Shown here: piece by piece, positions 16,564 through 25,615 of the stretch | How the letters are laid out: the number at the start of each line of letters is the position of its first letter | Numbering within the stretch: position 1 is the stretch's first letter | Assembly (NCBI RefSeq): GCF_005795905.1 | Contig: NZ_VAWE01000001.1 | Coordinates: 8,331,907-8,395,906 of the forward strand | Source: Streptomyces marianii | GTDB lineage: Bacteria > Actinomycetota > Actinomycetes > Streptomycetales > Streptomycetaceae | DNA length: 64,000 bases | Direction of reading: 5' to 3' | Notes under the pieces: generated by a model | Databases searched by the model: none | What the model was told of the DNA's origin: nothing | What the model saw: only the letters and a program-made list of their open reading frames with translations | Translations under genes and position numbers: made by a program

Positions 16564-17478
16564 ATGTTCATTCTGGTACGAAACAGGGTGCGGACGGCCG
16601 CGCTCGCGCTCTCGGCCGTCACGGCCCTCGCCTTCGGCGCGACCGGAGCAGCGGCGGCTCCCGCTCCCGCTCCCGCCAAGCAGGGTCCGACCTCGGTGGC
16701 CTACATCGAGGTGAACAGCAACAGCCTGCTCAACGTGGGCAAGTACACGCTCGCCGACGGCGGCGGCAACGCCTTCGACGTCGCCGTGATCTTCGCGGCG
16801 AACATCAACTACGACACGAGCACGAAGGCCGCCTATCTGCACTTCAACGAGAACGTGCAGCGCGTCCTCGACAACGCAGCCACGGAGATACGGCCGTTGC
16901 AGCAGCAGGGCATCAAGGTCGTGCTCTCGGTGCTGGGTAACCACCAGGGCGCCGGGTTCGCCAACTTCACGTCCCAGCAGGCGGCTTCGGCCTTCGCGAA
17001 AGAGATGTCGGACGCCGTGGCCACGTACGGTCTCGACGGCATCGACTTCGACGACGAATACGCCGAGTACGGCAACAACGGCACGGCCCAGCCCAACGAC
17101 AGCTCGTTCGTGCACCTGGTGACAGCATTGCGGGCGAACATGCCGGACAAGATCATCAGCCTCTACAACATCGGCCCGGCAGCGTCACGTCTGTCCTACG
17201 GCGGCGTCGACATCTCCTCCAAGTTCGACTACGCCTGGAACCCGTACTACGGCACCTGGCAGGTCCCCGGCATCGCACTGCCCAAGTCCCGGCTGTCACC
17301 GGCGGCGGTTGAGATCGGCCGCACCTCACAGAGCACCGTAGCCAACCTCGCCCGCCGCACCGTCAGCGAGGAATACGGCGTCTATCTGACGTACAACCTC
17401 GACGGCACCGATCGAAGCGCCGACGTCTCGGCGTTCACCAGGGAGTTGTACGGCAGTGACGCCGTTTACACTCCGTAG
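16564..17478 (+). CDS. Secreted endo-beta-N-acetylglucosaminidase (Endo H, GH18)
   Basis: Cleaves between the two GlcNAc residues of high-mannose N-glycans; an extracellular enzyme. The first ~35 residues are a signal peptide (RNRVR, a hydrophobic core, then AAAAPAPAPAK). The mature part follows the known Streptomyces plicatus Endo H almost residue for residue from memory, starting PTSVAYIEVNSNSLLNVGKY. The GH18 catalytic motif DGIDFDDEY with the acid Glu is intact, and the protein ends at the usual YGSDAVYTP. It is a scavenging enzyme and not obviously part of the biosynthetic cluster. No chitin- or carbohydrate-binding extra domain is present. Identification is very secure. Confidence 0.96.
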   Translation: MFILVRNRVRTAALALSAVTALAFGATGAAAAPAPAPAKQGPTSVAYIEVNSNSLLNVGKYTLADGGGNAFDVAVIFAANINYDTSTKAAYLHFNENVQRVLDNAATEIRPLQQQGIKVVLSVLGNHQGAGFANFTSQQAASAFAKEMSDAVATYGLDGIDFDDEYAEYGNNGTAQPNDSSFVHLVTALRANMPDKIISLYNIGPAASRLSYGGVDISSKFDYAWNPYYGTWQVPGIALPKSRLSPAAVEIGRTSQSTVANLARRTVSEEYGVYLTYNLDGTDRSADVSAFTRELYGSDAVYTP

Positions 17479-17639
17479 GGCGCCGGCACGCCCCGGCAGG
17501 CGCCGCTCCCCTCGGCGAGCCTGCCTCGTCCCATAGCGGCGCGTCCCGTACGGACCGCGCGGGCACAACGATGTCAGGAACGCGGATCGAACGCCCGCCT
17601 GCTGCCCCGCGACGGGGCGGCAGGCGGGCCCATCCGGTT

Positions 17640-17815
17640 GGGTCCGGCCGACGGCGGTCAGGAATGCCAGGGCGAGCATGGCGAGCGTGATGTGCCGGTG
17701 CCATGAGGTCCAGTGCCTGACCTGGTAGTGGTCGAGTCCGACCTGGCCCTTGGCGGCCTGGAAGCACTCCTCACCGCTCCAGCGGAGTGGCTCGCTCTTC
17801 CCAGCGCGGCGGGCC
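17640..17815 (-). pseudogene. IS701-family transposase remnant
   Basis: On the minus strand this short stretch encodes the typical C-terminal end of IS701-type transposases: GEECFQAAKGQVGLDHYQVR followed by HWTSWHRHITLAMLALAFL. The DDE domain that should precede it is missing; the sequence before it reads only low-complexity charged residues. It is a dead fragment inside the gap between the Endo H gene and the flavocytochrome gene. The rest of 17479-17957 shows no coding potential that I trust. Confidence 0.65.
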
Positions 17816-17957
17816 GGGACCGTCGACATGCCGGAGCAGCCGGAGGACTTGCGCTGTGCGCCTTCCTCAGCCGCGGGCTGCTTGCGGGAGTTGGCGGTCA
17901 CCGTTTCGGCCGGTGGCGAGTCCGTGCGTAGGCCCGGCACTCGGGCCGTTTCTCGGT

Positions 17958-19298
17958 TCAGGCCAGACCGAACTTCTCGGCGTGCACCTGCCACTCCGGG
18001 ACCTGCAGGTCTCGCAGTCCGGCGAGTACGGCCCTGGTCATGACGGGCGGGCCGCAGACGTACACGTCGCGTTCGGCGATGTCGGGGACAAGCCGGTGCA
18101 GGTTGCCCGAACCGAGCGGCGAAACACCGTCCTCGCCGGTCCTGCCGGTGAGCAGATGCAACCGTCCGCCCCGGAGCCCGACCAGGTGGCGCACCTCGTT
18201 CAGCAGCACGGCGTCGGCCTCGCTGCGCACCCGGTACAGCACGACGACGTCACCGGTCGCCTCCTCCTCCAGCATGGCCCGCACGGGTGTGATCCCCACA
18301 CCGCCGGCGATCAGCAGTGTGCCGGCCCGGGTCCGGTGCAGCGAGGTGAACGCCCCGTATGGCCCCTCGACGAAGGCGCGGCTACCGACGGGGACGTTCC
18401 GCAGGCCGGCGCTGGTGCTGCCCGCCGCCTTCGCCGTGAGGCGCAGCCCTTGTCCGTTGGGCGCCGCCGACAGGGAGAAGGGGTTGGCCACCCACCAGCC
18501 GTTGTGCCCGGGGAACCGCCAGATGCAGAACTGACCCGCACGGGCCGGGAGCTTGTCGAGGTGTCGGCCGGTGACGTACACGGAGACCACGTTGTCCGAC
18601 TCCGGTACCACGGCCGCGACACGGAACCGGTGGTGGATGTTGCGCCACAGCGGCACGGCGACACGGCCGGTCAGCAGGGCACCGAAGGCGAACAGCCACA
18701 GCACCCACCAGTAGGCCGTGGCGAACGCGGAGGACGTGAACGTCGTGGTCTCCTGCAACTGGTGGACGAAGGACAGGCCCACGGCCACGTAGAGCAGCAG
18801 GTGTAGACCGTGCCAGACCTCGTACCGCAGCCGCCGTCGTACGGGCCGGGTGGAGATCACGGCGATCACGACGATGACGGCCGTGGCGAGCATGCCCAGC
18901 AGGGAGGCCGGCACCCCGCTCAGTGCGAGGAACGTCTTCCCCGTGGACGCGCCGTCGAGTTTCGCATAGCCGAGTACCACCAGCGTGGCATGGGTGAGGA
19001 GCGTCCACAGCAGCAGGAACCCGACCCAGCGGTGCCACACAGTGAGCCGGTCCATCCCGATGCGGCGGTCCAGCCAGGGCAGCCGGGCCACCAGCAGCAG
19101 TTGGAACAGCATCAGCAGCGCCGCGTGCAATCCGAAGAACCTGGCGATCGTGAGCACCTCGTTCTTGCCCGAACCGGCGCTGAGGAACAGCGTCTCGACG
19201 ATCACCACATTGACGATGGCGAACGCCCGCATCGCCCAGCGCGCCGCGTCCACCGGAAGCACGGTGCCCGTCCGCCCCGTGTTGTTCACCGCCGCCAT
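17958..19298 (-). CDS. Ferric-reductase-like flavocytochrome (membrane heme + FAD/NAD domains)
   Basis: A 446-residue membrane oxidoreductase. The N-terminal ~200 residues hold about six hydrophobic helices with paired His residues (for example TVWHRWVGF, LLTHATLV, VWHGLHLLLY and LSFVHQL) that would bind heme, as in the FRD/NOX family. The C-terminal half is a ferredoxin-reductase-type module with NPFSLSAAP (FAD), GGVGITPVRAM (NAD phosphate) and VYVCGPP. It would move electrons from NAD(P)H through FAD and heme across the membrane, often to ferric iron. The ATG at 19298 is chosen because it starts MAAVNNTG with an AGG upstream; longer frames add only non-homologous residues. Confidence 0.9.
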   Translation of the reverse strand: MAAVNNTGRTGTVLPVDAARWAMRAFAIVNVVIVETLFLSAGSGKNEVLTIARFFGLHAALLMLFQLLLVARLPWLDRRIGMDRLTVWHRWVGFLLLWTLLTHATLVVLGYAKLDGASTGKTFLALSGVPASLLGMLATAVIVVIAVISTRPVRRRLRYEVWHGLHLLLYVAVGLSFVHQLQETTTFTSSAFATAYWWVLWLFAFGALLTGRVAVPLWRNIHHRFRVAAVVPESDNVVSVYVTGRHLDKLPARAGQFCIWRFPGHNGWWVANPFSLSAAPNGQGLRLTAKAAGSTSAGLRNVPVGSRAFVEGPYGAFTSLHRTRAGTLLIAGGVGITPVRAMLEEEATGDVVVLYRVRSEADAVLLNEVRHLVGLRGGRLHLLTGRTGEDGVSPLGSGNLHRLVPDIAERDVYVCGPPVMTRAVLAGLRDLQVPEWQVHAEKFGLA

Positions 19299-19723
19299 GG
19301 TCGCCTCACATCCCCCCGTGGCCGCGTCACTCGCGGCCCGTATGCACAAACCCGATGAAGATCGAGCAATTCGTCCGGATACGCATCTCGATCGGATAAG
19401 CATACGAAGCGCGGGCCCGATCCGTTCACGCCAGAAGCGTCCAATCCGGTTCGAGTTCGGTGCGTCCTGCGGACCAGGGGTGCGCCTCGGTGCTTGTCGC
19501 TGAGCGGTGCGGCCGTCCGGGGCCGTGTTGCGCACCCGGCCCGTTCCCGATGGCTTTGCCCCCTTTCCCTCTTACATGCCTGTCGGGGGTTGGGAGGCTG
19601 GTCGGGTCGCGTACGGCCGGGTGCAGGCACCACTGGTCAACCGACGTTGCCGGGCGGCTGGTGATCAGCCCGCTGGCGGTACCCGTGGCCGCCGCTGCAT
19701 TGCCGCCCTGCGTCATAACAGTG
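19299..19723. other. Intergenic region
   Basis: About 425 bases without a gene I can support. It contains the promoter side of the minus-strand flavocytochrome gene. Codon-position bias is weak in all frames. No insertion-sequence end or RNA gene was recognised. Confidence 0.4.
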
Positions 19724-19900
19724 GCTCTCTCTGCACCTCACCGATGCCGGAGAGACCGCCAGACTGCGGCTGCGGGAGCTGGCGACCGAGCTGCGCGCTG
19801 TGGTCCACAAGGCATCAGCGACGAGGAGTACGTTGCCGCGCTCAAGGGTACTGCGCAAGATGGTGGCCAATGTCGAGGGCGACGGGGACTCCTCGTGATC
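19724..19900 (+). pseudogene. MarR-family regulator C-terminal remnant, frameshifted
   Basis: Three reading frames together spell the end of a MarR-type regulator. LTDAGETARLRLRELATELR lies in one frame near 19742-19800, GISDEEYVAALK follows in a second frame near 19812-19847, and VLRKMVANVEGDGDSS in a third up to about 19898. Streptomyces MarR proteins often end in this order. At least two frameshifts and loss of the whole DNA-binding part make this a dead remnant. Confidence 0.5.
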
Positions 19901-19974
19901 CGTTCTCATCTCGTGGTCTCAGGCCGGGCCAGGCCTGGAACGGTGGCGTGCGTCTGCACATGGCCTCAGCGCTC

Positions 19975-20170
19975 TTGAAATCTCAGCAGTCTTCCGTGGA
20001 TCGTCCGCCAGAATGTGATTCGCGAGTCGCCGCACCTGCTCTTCCACGGACTGGTCGCGGGTAACGAACAACTCGTACCCGTAGGAATCTGCACGCTCGC
20101 CCGGTCCCCGGGCCTGGTGGAATTCGACATCAACGCCCTCGGCATTTGCGAGCTCCTCGGGGAGGCCCGG
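19975..20170 (-). pseudogene. Unidentified gene fragment cut by an IS3-type element
   Basis: The minus strand reads a well-biased peptide including GVDVEFHQARGPGERADSYG and YELFVTRDQSVEEQVRRLA, continuing to HILADDPRKTAEISRAL. Third-position GC is typical for genes of this genome. No start is visible because the IS3-type fragment begins at about 20170. I do not recognise the family. Confidence 0.35.
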
Positions 20171-20660
20171 CTCCTCACGTCGTGGCGAGACACTCTGAGC
20201 TCCGCGAGCACGCGATCCGCGAGGTCCGCGCCACTGGCCGGCCGATCGCCCACGTCGCGAAGGACCTGGGCATCCACAAGGAGGCCCTGCGTGGCGGGGT
20301 TCGCCAGGCCGAGGCCGACCGCGGCGAGCGCGACGACCGGGTGACCACCGCCGAGCAGGACGAGCTCAAACAACTCCGCAAGGAAGTAGCGGAGTTGAGG
20401 CGGGTGAACGAGATCCTCAAAGCCGCCAGCGTGTTTTTGCCCAGGAGATCGACCGCCCTGCGGACGAGGCCGGGCAGGTGATGGACCACCTGCGTGAGAG
20501 GGGTCTCGGGGTCGGTCCCGTCTGGCGGGTGCTGGAGCTGTCGCCGTCGACGTACTTCGCCCGCAAGTAGCGGCCGCAGTCGGCCCGCCGGCTCCGGGAC
20601 GAGCAGCTGATGCCGCTGATCGAGCAGGTCCACGCGGAGTCGGGCGTGACCATCCCCTCG
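20170..20660 (+). pseudogene. IS3-family transposase fragment (orfA and start of orfB)
   Basis: The plus strand encodes an IS3-type OrfA: HSELREHAIREVRATGRPIA, then HVAKDLGIHKEALRGGVRQA, and the leucine-zipper segment DELKQLRKEVAELRRVNEIL ending in KAASVF. OrfB begins by frameshift with AQEIDRPADEAGQV and SPSTYFARK, hits an in-frame stop at about 20568, and breaks off at about 20650 (LMPLIEQVHAESGV). The catalytic DDE core is absent. Confidence 0.7.
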
Positions 20661-20677
20661 TAGCGTGGAGCCCGTGA

Positions 20678-21043
20678 TTGCAGGGGAAGTTGGGGTTCAT
20701 GGGGTCCAAGAAGAAGCCGCCGTACGACGCTGAGTTCCGTGAGGGTGCGGTGCGCATCGTGGTTGAGACCGGGAGGCCGGCCGGCGAGGTCGCCGAGGAG
20801 CTCGGCATCAACCCGGGCACGCTGCACAGCTGGGTGTCGAGGTGGCGGCGCAACGGGACGACGTCCTCGGACCGGCCCGTACAACCGACAGCCGCCAGTG
20901 GGGGTGGGGGTCGGGTGCGGGAGGCCGAGCGGGCCGAGCTGGAGCGGCTGCGTCGGGAGATCGGGGAGAAGAGCAAGCGGATCCGGGAGCTGGAGATGGA
21001 GCGTGATGTCTTCAAGCGATGTATGGCCCTCTGGGTGAAGTGA
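20678..21043 (+). pseudogene. Second IS3-family OrfA, element cut by ISAs1
   Basis: A complete-looking OrfA of 121 residues (helix-turn-helix AEFREGAVRIVVETGR with LHSWVSRWRR, then a coiled coil RREIGEKSKRIRELEMERDV). The following OrfB starts by -1 frameshift (VIENAPEAVVAFIGSQRVGH) but stops being homologous at about 21105, where the ISAs1 element begins. OrfB and the right end are missing, so the element cannot move on its own. The OrfA start could be the ATG at 20678 or the one at 20699 (MGSKKKPPYD). Confidence 0.75.
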
Positions 21044-21109
21044 TCGAGAACGCTCCGGAGGCGGTGGTCGCCTTCATCGGTAGCCAGAGGGTCGGGCATC
21101 AGGGCTTGA

Positions 21110-22339
21110 TCAAGTTCCGTGAGTGTCGGGGTTGTTGGTGATGCCCAGGATGGCGAGTGCTCGTTCGGGTTCGTGGCGGATGGCGCGGGTGGTCTTGGCG
21201 ATGTTGTCGGCTCCGAGGATCTTCAGGGTGCCAATGGCGAGGTTGCGGAAGGTAGCCATGGCGCGGGGCGCGTTGCCGGTGTGGACGGTCGAGGCGTCCT
21301 CGGCGAAGGTGACATCTCGGATGTAGTGGGAGGAATTCTCGATTCCCCAGTGCCCGCGGATGGCGGTGGCGAGGCCGGCGGGGCTGGTCTGGTGGATATC
21401 CAGGCTGGTGACGGCGTAGACGCTCTCGCGACTCTCGGGCTTGCCGGTGGGCTTGCGGCGGCGGTGGACGCGGATGGCGAGGCGGGCGTGGGGGAAGGCG
21501 ATCCCGCCGAGGCTGTCGGCGATGGAACAGGTCTTGATCGACCGGGACTCGCGCCGTCCGTGGGCGGTGGCGGAGGCGGTGTGCTGGACGGTGATCGATG
21601 TCCAGGGCAGAGCGGCGAGCTGGGCGTACGCGGTGGGCTGGTTGGTCTTGATGACCGCGATGTAGTGTGCCTTCTTCGTCTCGACCAGCCAGGTGATGTT
21701 GGCCTTCACCGAGTGCAGGGCGTCGAAGGTGACCACGGCGTCAGCGAGGTGGAGTGGTGCCAGCAGGGGCTTGAAGTGCCGCGTCTCGTTGGTCTTCGCG
21801 CCGACCTCGACCTGTGCGAGCGTGGCGACGGGGTGATGCGTGACCGCCGCGAGCAGGTGCCGGCGCGGCGCGGCCAGGTGGGCCGAGCCCTTCAGCGCCT
21901 TGCCGTCCACGGCGATGACCCGCCGCGGTCGGGCCGCTGACGCATCCGCGCACGCGGACTTGCGGTGCTGGTCAGCGAGGTAGGCGCCCACGGCCTGGTC
22001 CAAAGCATCGCCGTCGACCGCCATGAGGACGCGTCCGATGGTGACCGGCTTGGGGCTGCGCCGCCAGCCGAGCAGGTGACGGCGGATCCTCAGGGTCGCC
22101 AGCAGGGTGTTCGTGGCCCGCTCGGCGAACTCGGCGATCTCGTCCAGGCTCTTCGCACCTGACACGGCCGCGCAGGCACACACCAGCAGGATCGACACCA
22201 GGGAGTACCAGCGGCCCCGGCGAGAACGCGGATCGGGCACCGATGCGAGGTAGGGGCACAGGTCAGCGATCCGGTCCGCATCCAGCGGACCCAGCTTCTC
22301 CAGCACGGCAGGTATAGGGGAAGATGCAACGGCAGGCAC
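21110..22339 (-). CDS. ISAs1-family transposase
   Basis: A complete 409-residue DDE transposase of the ISAs1 (H-repeat-associated) group. Visible features are the N-terminal CPYLASVPDPRSRRGRWYSL block, the first catalytic Asp region RRVIAVDGKALKGS, a second in VVTFDALHSVKANI, and the Glu region RGHWGIENSSHYIRDVTFAE. The element spans roughly 21090-22400; its ends share an imperfect AGGG...TGATCA pattern. It interrupts the IS3-type element on the left and a hydrolase gene on the right. No frameshift or internal stop was seen, so it could be active. Confidence 0.88.
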   Translation of the reverse strand: MPAVASSPIPAVLEKLGPLDADRIADLCPYLASVPDPRSRRGRWYSLVSILLVCACAAVSGAKSLDEIAEFAERATNTLLATLRIRRHLLGWRRSPKPVTIGRVLMAVDGDALDQAVGAYLADQHRKSACADASAARPRRVIAVDGKALKGSAHLAAPRRHLLAAVTHHPVATLAQVEVGAKTNETRHFKPLLAPLHLADAVVTFDALHSVKANITWLVETKKAHYIAVIKTNQPTAYAQLAALPWTSITVQHTASATAHGRRESRSIKTCSIADSLGGIAFPHARLAIRVHRRRKPTGKPESRESVYAVTSLDIHQTSPAGLATAIRGHWGIENSSHYIRDVTFAEDASTVHTGNAPRAMATFRNLAIGTLKILGADNIAKTTRAIRHEPERALAILGITNNPDTHGT

Positions 22340-22445
22340 GGGACATCCTCATGATCATCTGGCTTAGTCACCACAATGATCACGAACCCTCGTGCCTGCA
22401 CTGCTATCCGCTCCTACCGGCCCTGATCGTCAACCACCCGCTCAT

Positions 22446-22873
22446 CCGCGGAACTTGACGGAGCCCTGGCCATCCATGGCTTTCTCGACACCATCCGCGA
22501 GGGCCACCCCACAACTCCGTTGCTCCTGGTCTCCCCTGTCCTGTGTCCGACCCACGAGAACACGCCCGGACCTCTCGTGCCGGACCTCTCCAGTGGAACC
22601 CTGAAGTTCAAGGCCACCGGTGATCCGGCCGAGACCGGGGCCGGACGGCTGACGCTCACGATCGTCCGCGACGTCCTGGCCGACATCGTCAGGCAGCGGT
22701 CCGTCGAGGACCCCAACCTCCACTACCTCGACGGACTCGATCTCTACGGCGAGAGCGACCACGACGAGTTCCCCCTGCCGGACGCGATCCACCCCAGCCC
22801 CGAAGGGCACCGCCGCATCGGCGAGAACTTCGCCAAGCTCGTCTTCGCAAACAACTGCCCCTTCGCCCTCTGA
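22446..22873 (+). pseudogene. SGNH/GDSL hydrolase, 5'-truncated
   Basis: The frame encodes the C-terminal half of an SGNH-type esterase: GALAIHGFLDTIREGHPTTP, then LLLVSPVLCPTHENTPGP, and the catalytic D-x-x-H motif in PLPDAIHPSPEGHRRIGENF. The block I nucleophile Ser and the Gly/Asn blocks are absent because the gene starts abruptly at the ISAs1 right end. An ATG at 22520 exists but would yield only a fragment. The gene was broken by insertion or rearrangement and should be non-functional. Confidence 0.7.
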
Positions 22874-23210
22874 ACGAGCGGCAGCGGCGGCTGGCTTTGG
22901 CTACCGAGGCCCGACCGATCGGGCCCGGCGGCGTACGGGCGGTGGCGAGGATCGCGCATGTCAGCGGCACCGCCCGTGCGGCGTGGAGTGTCGGAGCTGG
23001 AAGCGGGGGCGGGCCGCTGCCGGAGGGTCGAACGCGTGCACCGCGCGGAGGCCGCAAGCGGGCCGGAGCCAACGATCGGGACCTGCTCAAACCTCTGTAG
23101 AGCCTGGTCGAGCCGGACGAACGCGGTGACCCGATGCCGCTGCTGCGTTGGACCACGAAGTCGCTGCGGAACCTGGCCGGGGAGCTGACCCGGCAGGGGC
23201 ACTCAGCGCG
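22874..23210 (+). pseudogene. ISAzo13-family transposase remnant
   Basis: Joined frames spell an ISAzo13-type transposase N-terminus: NERQRRLALATEARPIGPGG with VRAVARIAHVS, then GRKRAGANDRDLL, a stop, and LVEPDERGDPMPLLRWTTKS followed by LRNLAGELTRQGHS. The catalytic domain is missing, there are frame changes and a stop at about 23098, and at about 23210 the sequence switches to another remnant in the opposite orientation. Confidence 0.6.
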
Positions 23211-23360
23211 CCCCGGCGGCCCGTATCGGTTCCCGGACCGTGAGGTGAAGGGGTGCGTAGGCGAAGTAGTAGTAGGTCTTCTCATCGGGCTTGCTGATGC
23301 TGCGCCGGGCCAGCGCCGACCGCATCCGGTGGGGGAGCTCGCCCTGGTAGTCGAACTCGG
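23211..23360 (-). pseudogene. IS701-family transposase remnant
   Basis: The minus strand reads VAEFDYQGELPHRMRSALAR followed by RSISKPDEKTYYYFAYAP, matching the region of IS701 transposases before the ExxFQ block. Codon bias is good, but the fragment is short and neither start nor DDE motifs are present. It abuts the ISAzo13 remnant. A small element with a YTAR-type target duplication lies 140 bases downstream. Confidence 0.5.
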
Positions 23361-23497
23361 CGACGGCCGGCAGCCGCACCGCTGCTCAGTGGTGGACATG
23401 GGCCCCTTCGCGCCGCTTCCGGGCTTCGTCTGGGGCTTGCGCGGACAGGCTCTCGTTCCGTGAACAAACCCACCGTGAACTGTGACTTGGGGACAGC

Positions 23498-23680
23498 TAG
23501 TACTACAGCCGGACTTCGCCGCGGCTGTCAGCGAAGACCCGGGCGGCGAGGGGCGGATGCCAGCATCCTGCCAGGTGAGCGCTGTGCGAGAGCCCCGAAA
23601 ACTTACACTCCATCAGCTCTGTCGTATTCCCAGGACGGTCCTGACCTGCGGAAACATGGAAGTCCGGCTGTGTAGTACTA
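23498..23680. mobile_element. 183-bp inverted-repeat element with CTAG duplication (MITE-like)
   Basis: The ends are inverted repeats: TACTACAGCCGGACTTC on the left and, as reverse complement, TACTACACAGCCGGACTTC on the right, differing by a CA insertion. CTAG flanks both ends (23497-23500 and 23678-23681), a 4-bp target duplication of the YTAR type reported for IS701 elements. There is no transposase inside. It was probably mobilised by an IS701-type enzyme. Confidence 0.65.
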
Positions 23681-23690
23681 GGGTGCGTGT

Positions 23691-25225
23691 CAACACCGTT
23701 GCGTTTGGTCTTTGAGTTGTAAGTCAAGCCCTGCTGAACAGCGCGACGGGACCACCTGATAGATCAACGATCGGCGAAGAGAGTCGATCAAGGTCAGGGG
23801 TCCCGTTGCAGGAGAAGTCTGTCATCACGTCCACGATCGAGACAGCCCGGGGTGTGTTCGCGCCGGGTCATCTGGGGGAGTTGACCCAGGTCGTGGACTT
23901 CGCGCTGGTGGACGCGGTGCTGGAGGAGACCGGCCGGCGCGAGAAGCGCCTGCGGCTGCTGCCTTCTCGGGTGGTGGTGTACTTCGTGCTCGCTCTCGCG
24001 CTGTTCGAACACCGCTCGTACCGCACGGTGTGGTCCCAACTGACTGCCGCCCTGACCCCGCTGGCCCTGGTGCGTCCTGCGGTCTCCTCGCTGACGCGGG
24101 CCAGGCGCAGGGTGGGGGCCGCACCTCTGCGGCGTCTGTTCGAGACGCTTGCCGGGCCCGTCGCCCGCCCCGGGCAGGAGGGGTCCTTCTACCGGGGCCT
24201 GCGCACGGTGGCCGTCGACGGGACCCTGCTGCACACCCCCGACGACGAGACGCTCACCTGGCACTACCCCAAACGGGCCGGGGAGGGTCTGGAGTTCGGC
24301 TATCCGCTCCTGCGGCTGCTGACCCTGGTCGAGTGCGGCACCCGCGCGCTCATAGCCGCCGCCTTCGGACCGGAGTCCCAGGGCGAACTCCCCTACGCCA
24401 AGCGGCTTCTGACCTCCCTGGACCAGACAATGCTCCTACTCGCCGACACGGCCTTCGACGGCAACGAGTTCCTTGATGCCGTCCATCAGAGCGGGGCCCG
24501 GTTCCTGGTGCGCTCCGGGGCCCGCCGCGTCCCCACCCCCGCCGAGCACCTGGGCGACGGCTCCTACATCGCCCGCATCGGCTACGGCGTCCTGCCGGTG
24601 CTGCTGCCGGTGCGCATAATCGAGGCGGCCCTCACCGTCACCCTGGCCGATGGCACCGTCCGCACCGAGCAATGGCGGCTGATCACCAACCTGCTGGACC
24701 CCGTCCGTTATCCGTCCGCCGAGCTCGTTGAGCTCTATCACCGCAGGTGGCAGGCGGAAACCACGTATTTTTCGATCAAGGCCACGATGCTCGACGGCCG
24801 TGTCCTGCGCTCCCGCAGCACCGACGGCCTCGACCAGGAGGTCTACGCCCTGCTCACCGCCTACCAGGCTCTGATCCGCGCCGGCGACGACGCCCTGACC
24901 AGGCGGCCGGAAGTACCCAGGGAACGGATCAGTTTCACCGTCCTGCTGGCCGCCGCAACCGACACCGTCACCGCCGGCCATGGAATCTTCCCCGGCACCC
25001 CCATCGACCTGGTCGGCACGATCGGCCACGCCGCCCTGAGCGACCTCCTGCCCGCCCACCGACGGCAACGAGTGAAGGCCCGCACCCGCAAGAACCCCAC
25101 CAGCAAGTACGGACCGAACGCCGGACAGCACCCCCAGAAGGCCCAGAACTACACCGTCCACACCACCGTCGCGTTCTTCGCCCACGGCCTCAACAGCCGC
25201 TCACAGCGCTAACGCAACGGTGTTG
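23691..25225 (+). mobile_element. IS4-family element, copy 1 (1535 bp)
   Basis: Terminal inverted repeats CAACACCGTTGCG / CGCAACGGTGTTG bound the element, and a 10-bp direct repeat GGGTGCGTGT flanks it (23681-23690 and 25226-25235), so the borders are exact. It holds one transposase gene. A second copy lies at 35308-36842 with the same length. Confidence 0.93.
23806..25212 (+). CDS. IS4-family transposase, copy 1
   Basis: A 468-residue DDE transposase. It has an N-terminal IS4 domain (PGHLGELTQVVDFALVDAVL), the first Asp in LRTVAVDGTLLHTPD, the second in LLADTAFDGNEF, and the Y-REK-like block ELYHRRWQAETTYFSIKAT with the catalytic Glu. The likely start is the TTG at 23806 after AGGGGTC. The protein is identical to that of the copy at 35423. 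It appears intact, so the family is probably still mobile in this strain. Confidence 0.93.
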   Translation: MQEKSVITSTIETARGVFAPGHLGELTQVVDFALVDAVLEETGRREKRLRLLPSRVVVYFVLALALFEHRSYRTVWSQLTAALTPLALVRPAVSSLTRARRRVGAAPLRRLFETLAGPVARPGQEGSFYRGLRTVAVDGTLLHTPDDETLTWHYPKRAGEGLEFGYPLLRLLTLVECGTRALIAAAFGPESQGELPYAKRLLTSLDQTMLLLADTAFDGNEFLDAVHQSGARFLVRSGARRVPTPAEHLGDGSYIARIGYGVLPVLLPVRIIEAALTVTLADGTVRTEQWRLITNLLDPVRYPSAELVELYHRRWQAETTYFSIKATMLDGRVLRSRSTDGLDQEVYALLTAYQALIRAGDDALTRRPEVPRERISFTVLLAAATDTVTAGHGIFPGTPIDLVGTIGHAALSDLLPAHRRQRVKARTRKNPTSKYGPNAGQHPQKAQNYTVHTTVAFFAHGLNSRSQR

Positions 25226-25246
25226 GGGTGCGTGTCGAGTCGTGAT

Positions 25247-25615
25247 CTAGTGGTGCAGCAGCCAACGCCAGCGAGGTTGTTCGAGCATGACCGACGTCGC
25301 GGCCAGCGCTGTCGCGACAACTGCCGCCCACGTGGGCCATGCGAACCACGGTGCCACGGCTGCGGCGGTCACTTCGAGGAGCACGAGCAGGAGCATCGCC
25401 GCACCGGGAATCGCCACCGGCGGGTCGAACGGGCGGTCGCCGGGTGTCCCGACGACCGCCGGCAGTCCGATCAGCAGGACCAACGCGGCGATCGCGACTG
25501 CCCAGCCGACTTGGTGCAACGCCCACGGGGTGGCCGTCCAGCCGATCAGTTCGGTCAGGAACCGCAGCCCGGAGGCGGCGTTGGTGCGGTTCGGGGAGTC
25601 GGCGGCCTGGGTCAT
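25247..25615 (-). CDS. DUF2568 (YrdB-like) small membrane protein
   Basis: A 122-residue protein with four hydrophobic segments. The N-terminal region NAASGLRFLTELIGWTATPW and the middle VGTPGDRPFDPPVAIPG match the DUF2568/YrdB family; the biochemical role is unknown. Its ATG overlaps the stop of the TetR gene (ATGA), so it is the last gene of a three-gene minus-strand operon (hydrolase, regulator, membrane protein). Its 3' end lies 21 bases from the IS4 element, which has left it intact. Confidence 0.8.
   Translation of the reverse strand: MTQAADSPNRTNAASGLRFLTELIGWTATPWALHQVGWAVAIAALVLLIGLPAVVGTPGDRPFDPPVAIPGAAMLLLVLLEVTAAAVAPWFAWPTWAAVVATALAATSVMLEQPRWRWLLHH

Noticed and set aside
17479..17957. 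A 222-residue minus-strand frame as an intact gene
   Set aside because: Only a stretch of about 50 residues is homologous (IS701 C-terminus); the rest has no family resemblance and overlaps the flavocytochrome and Endo H genes.
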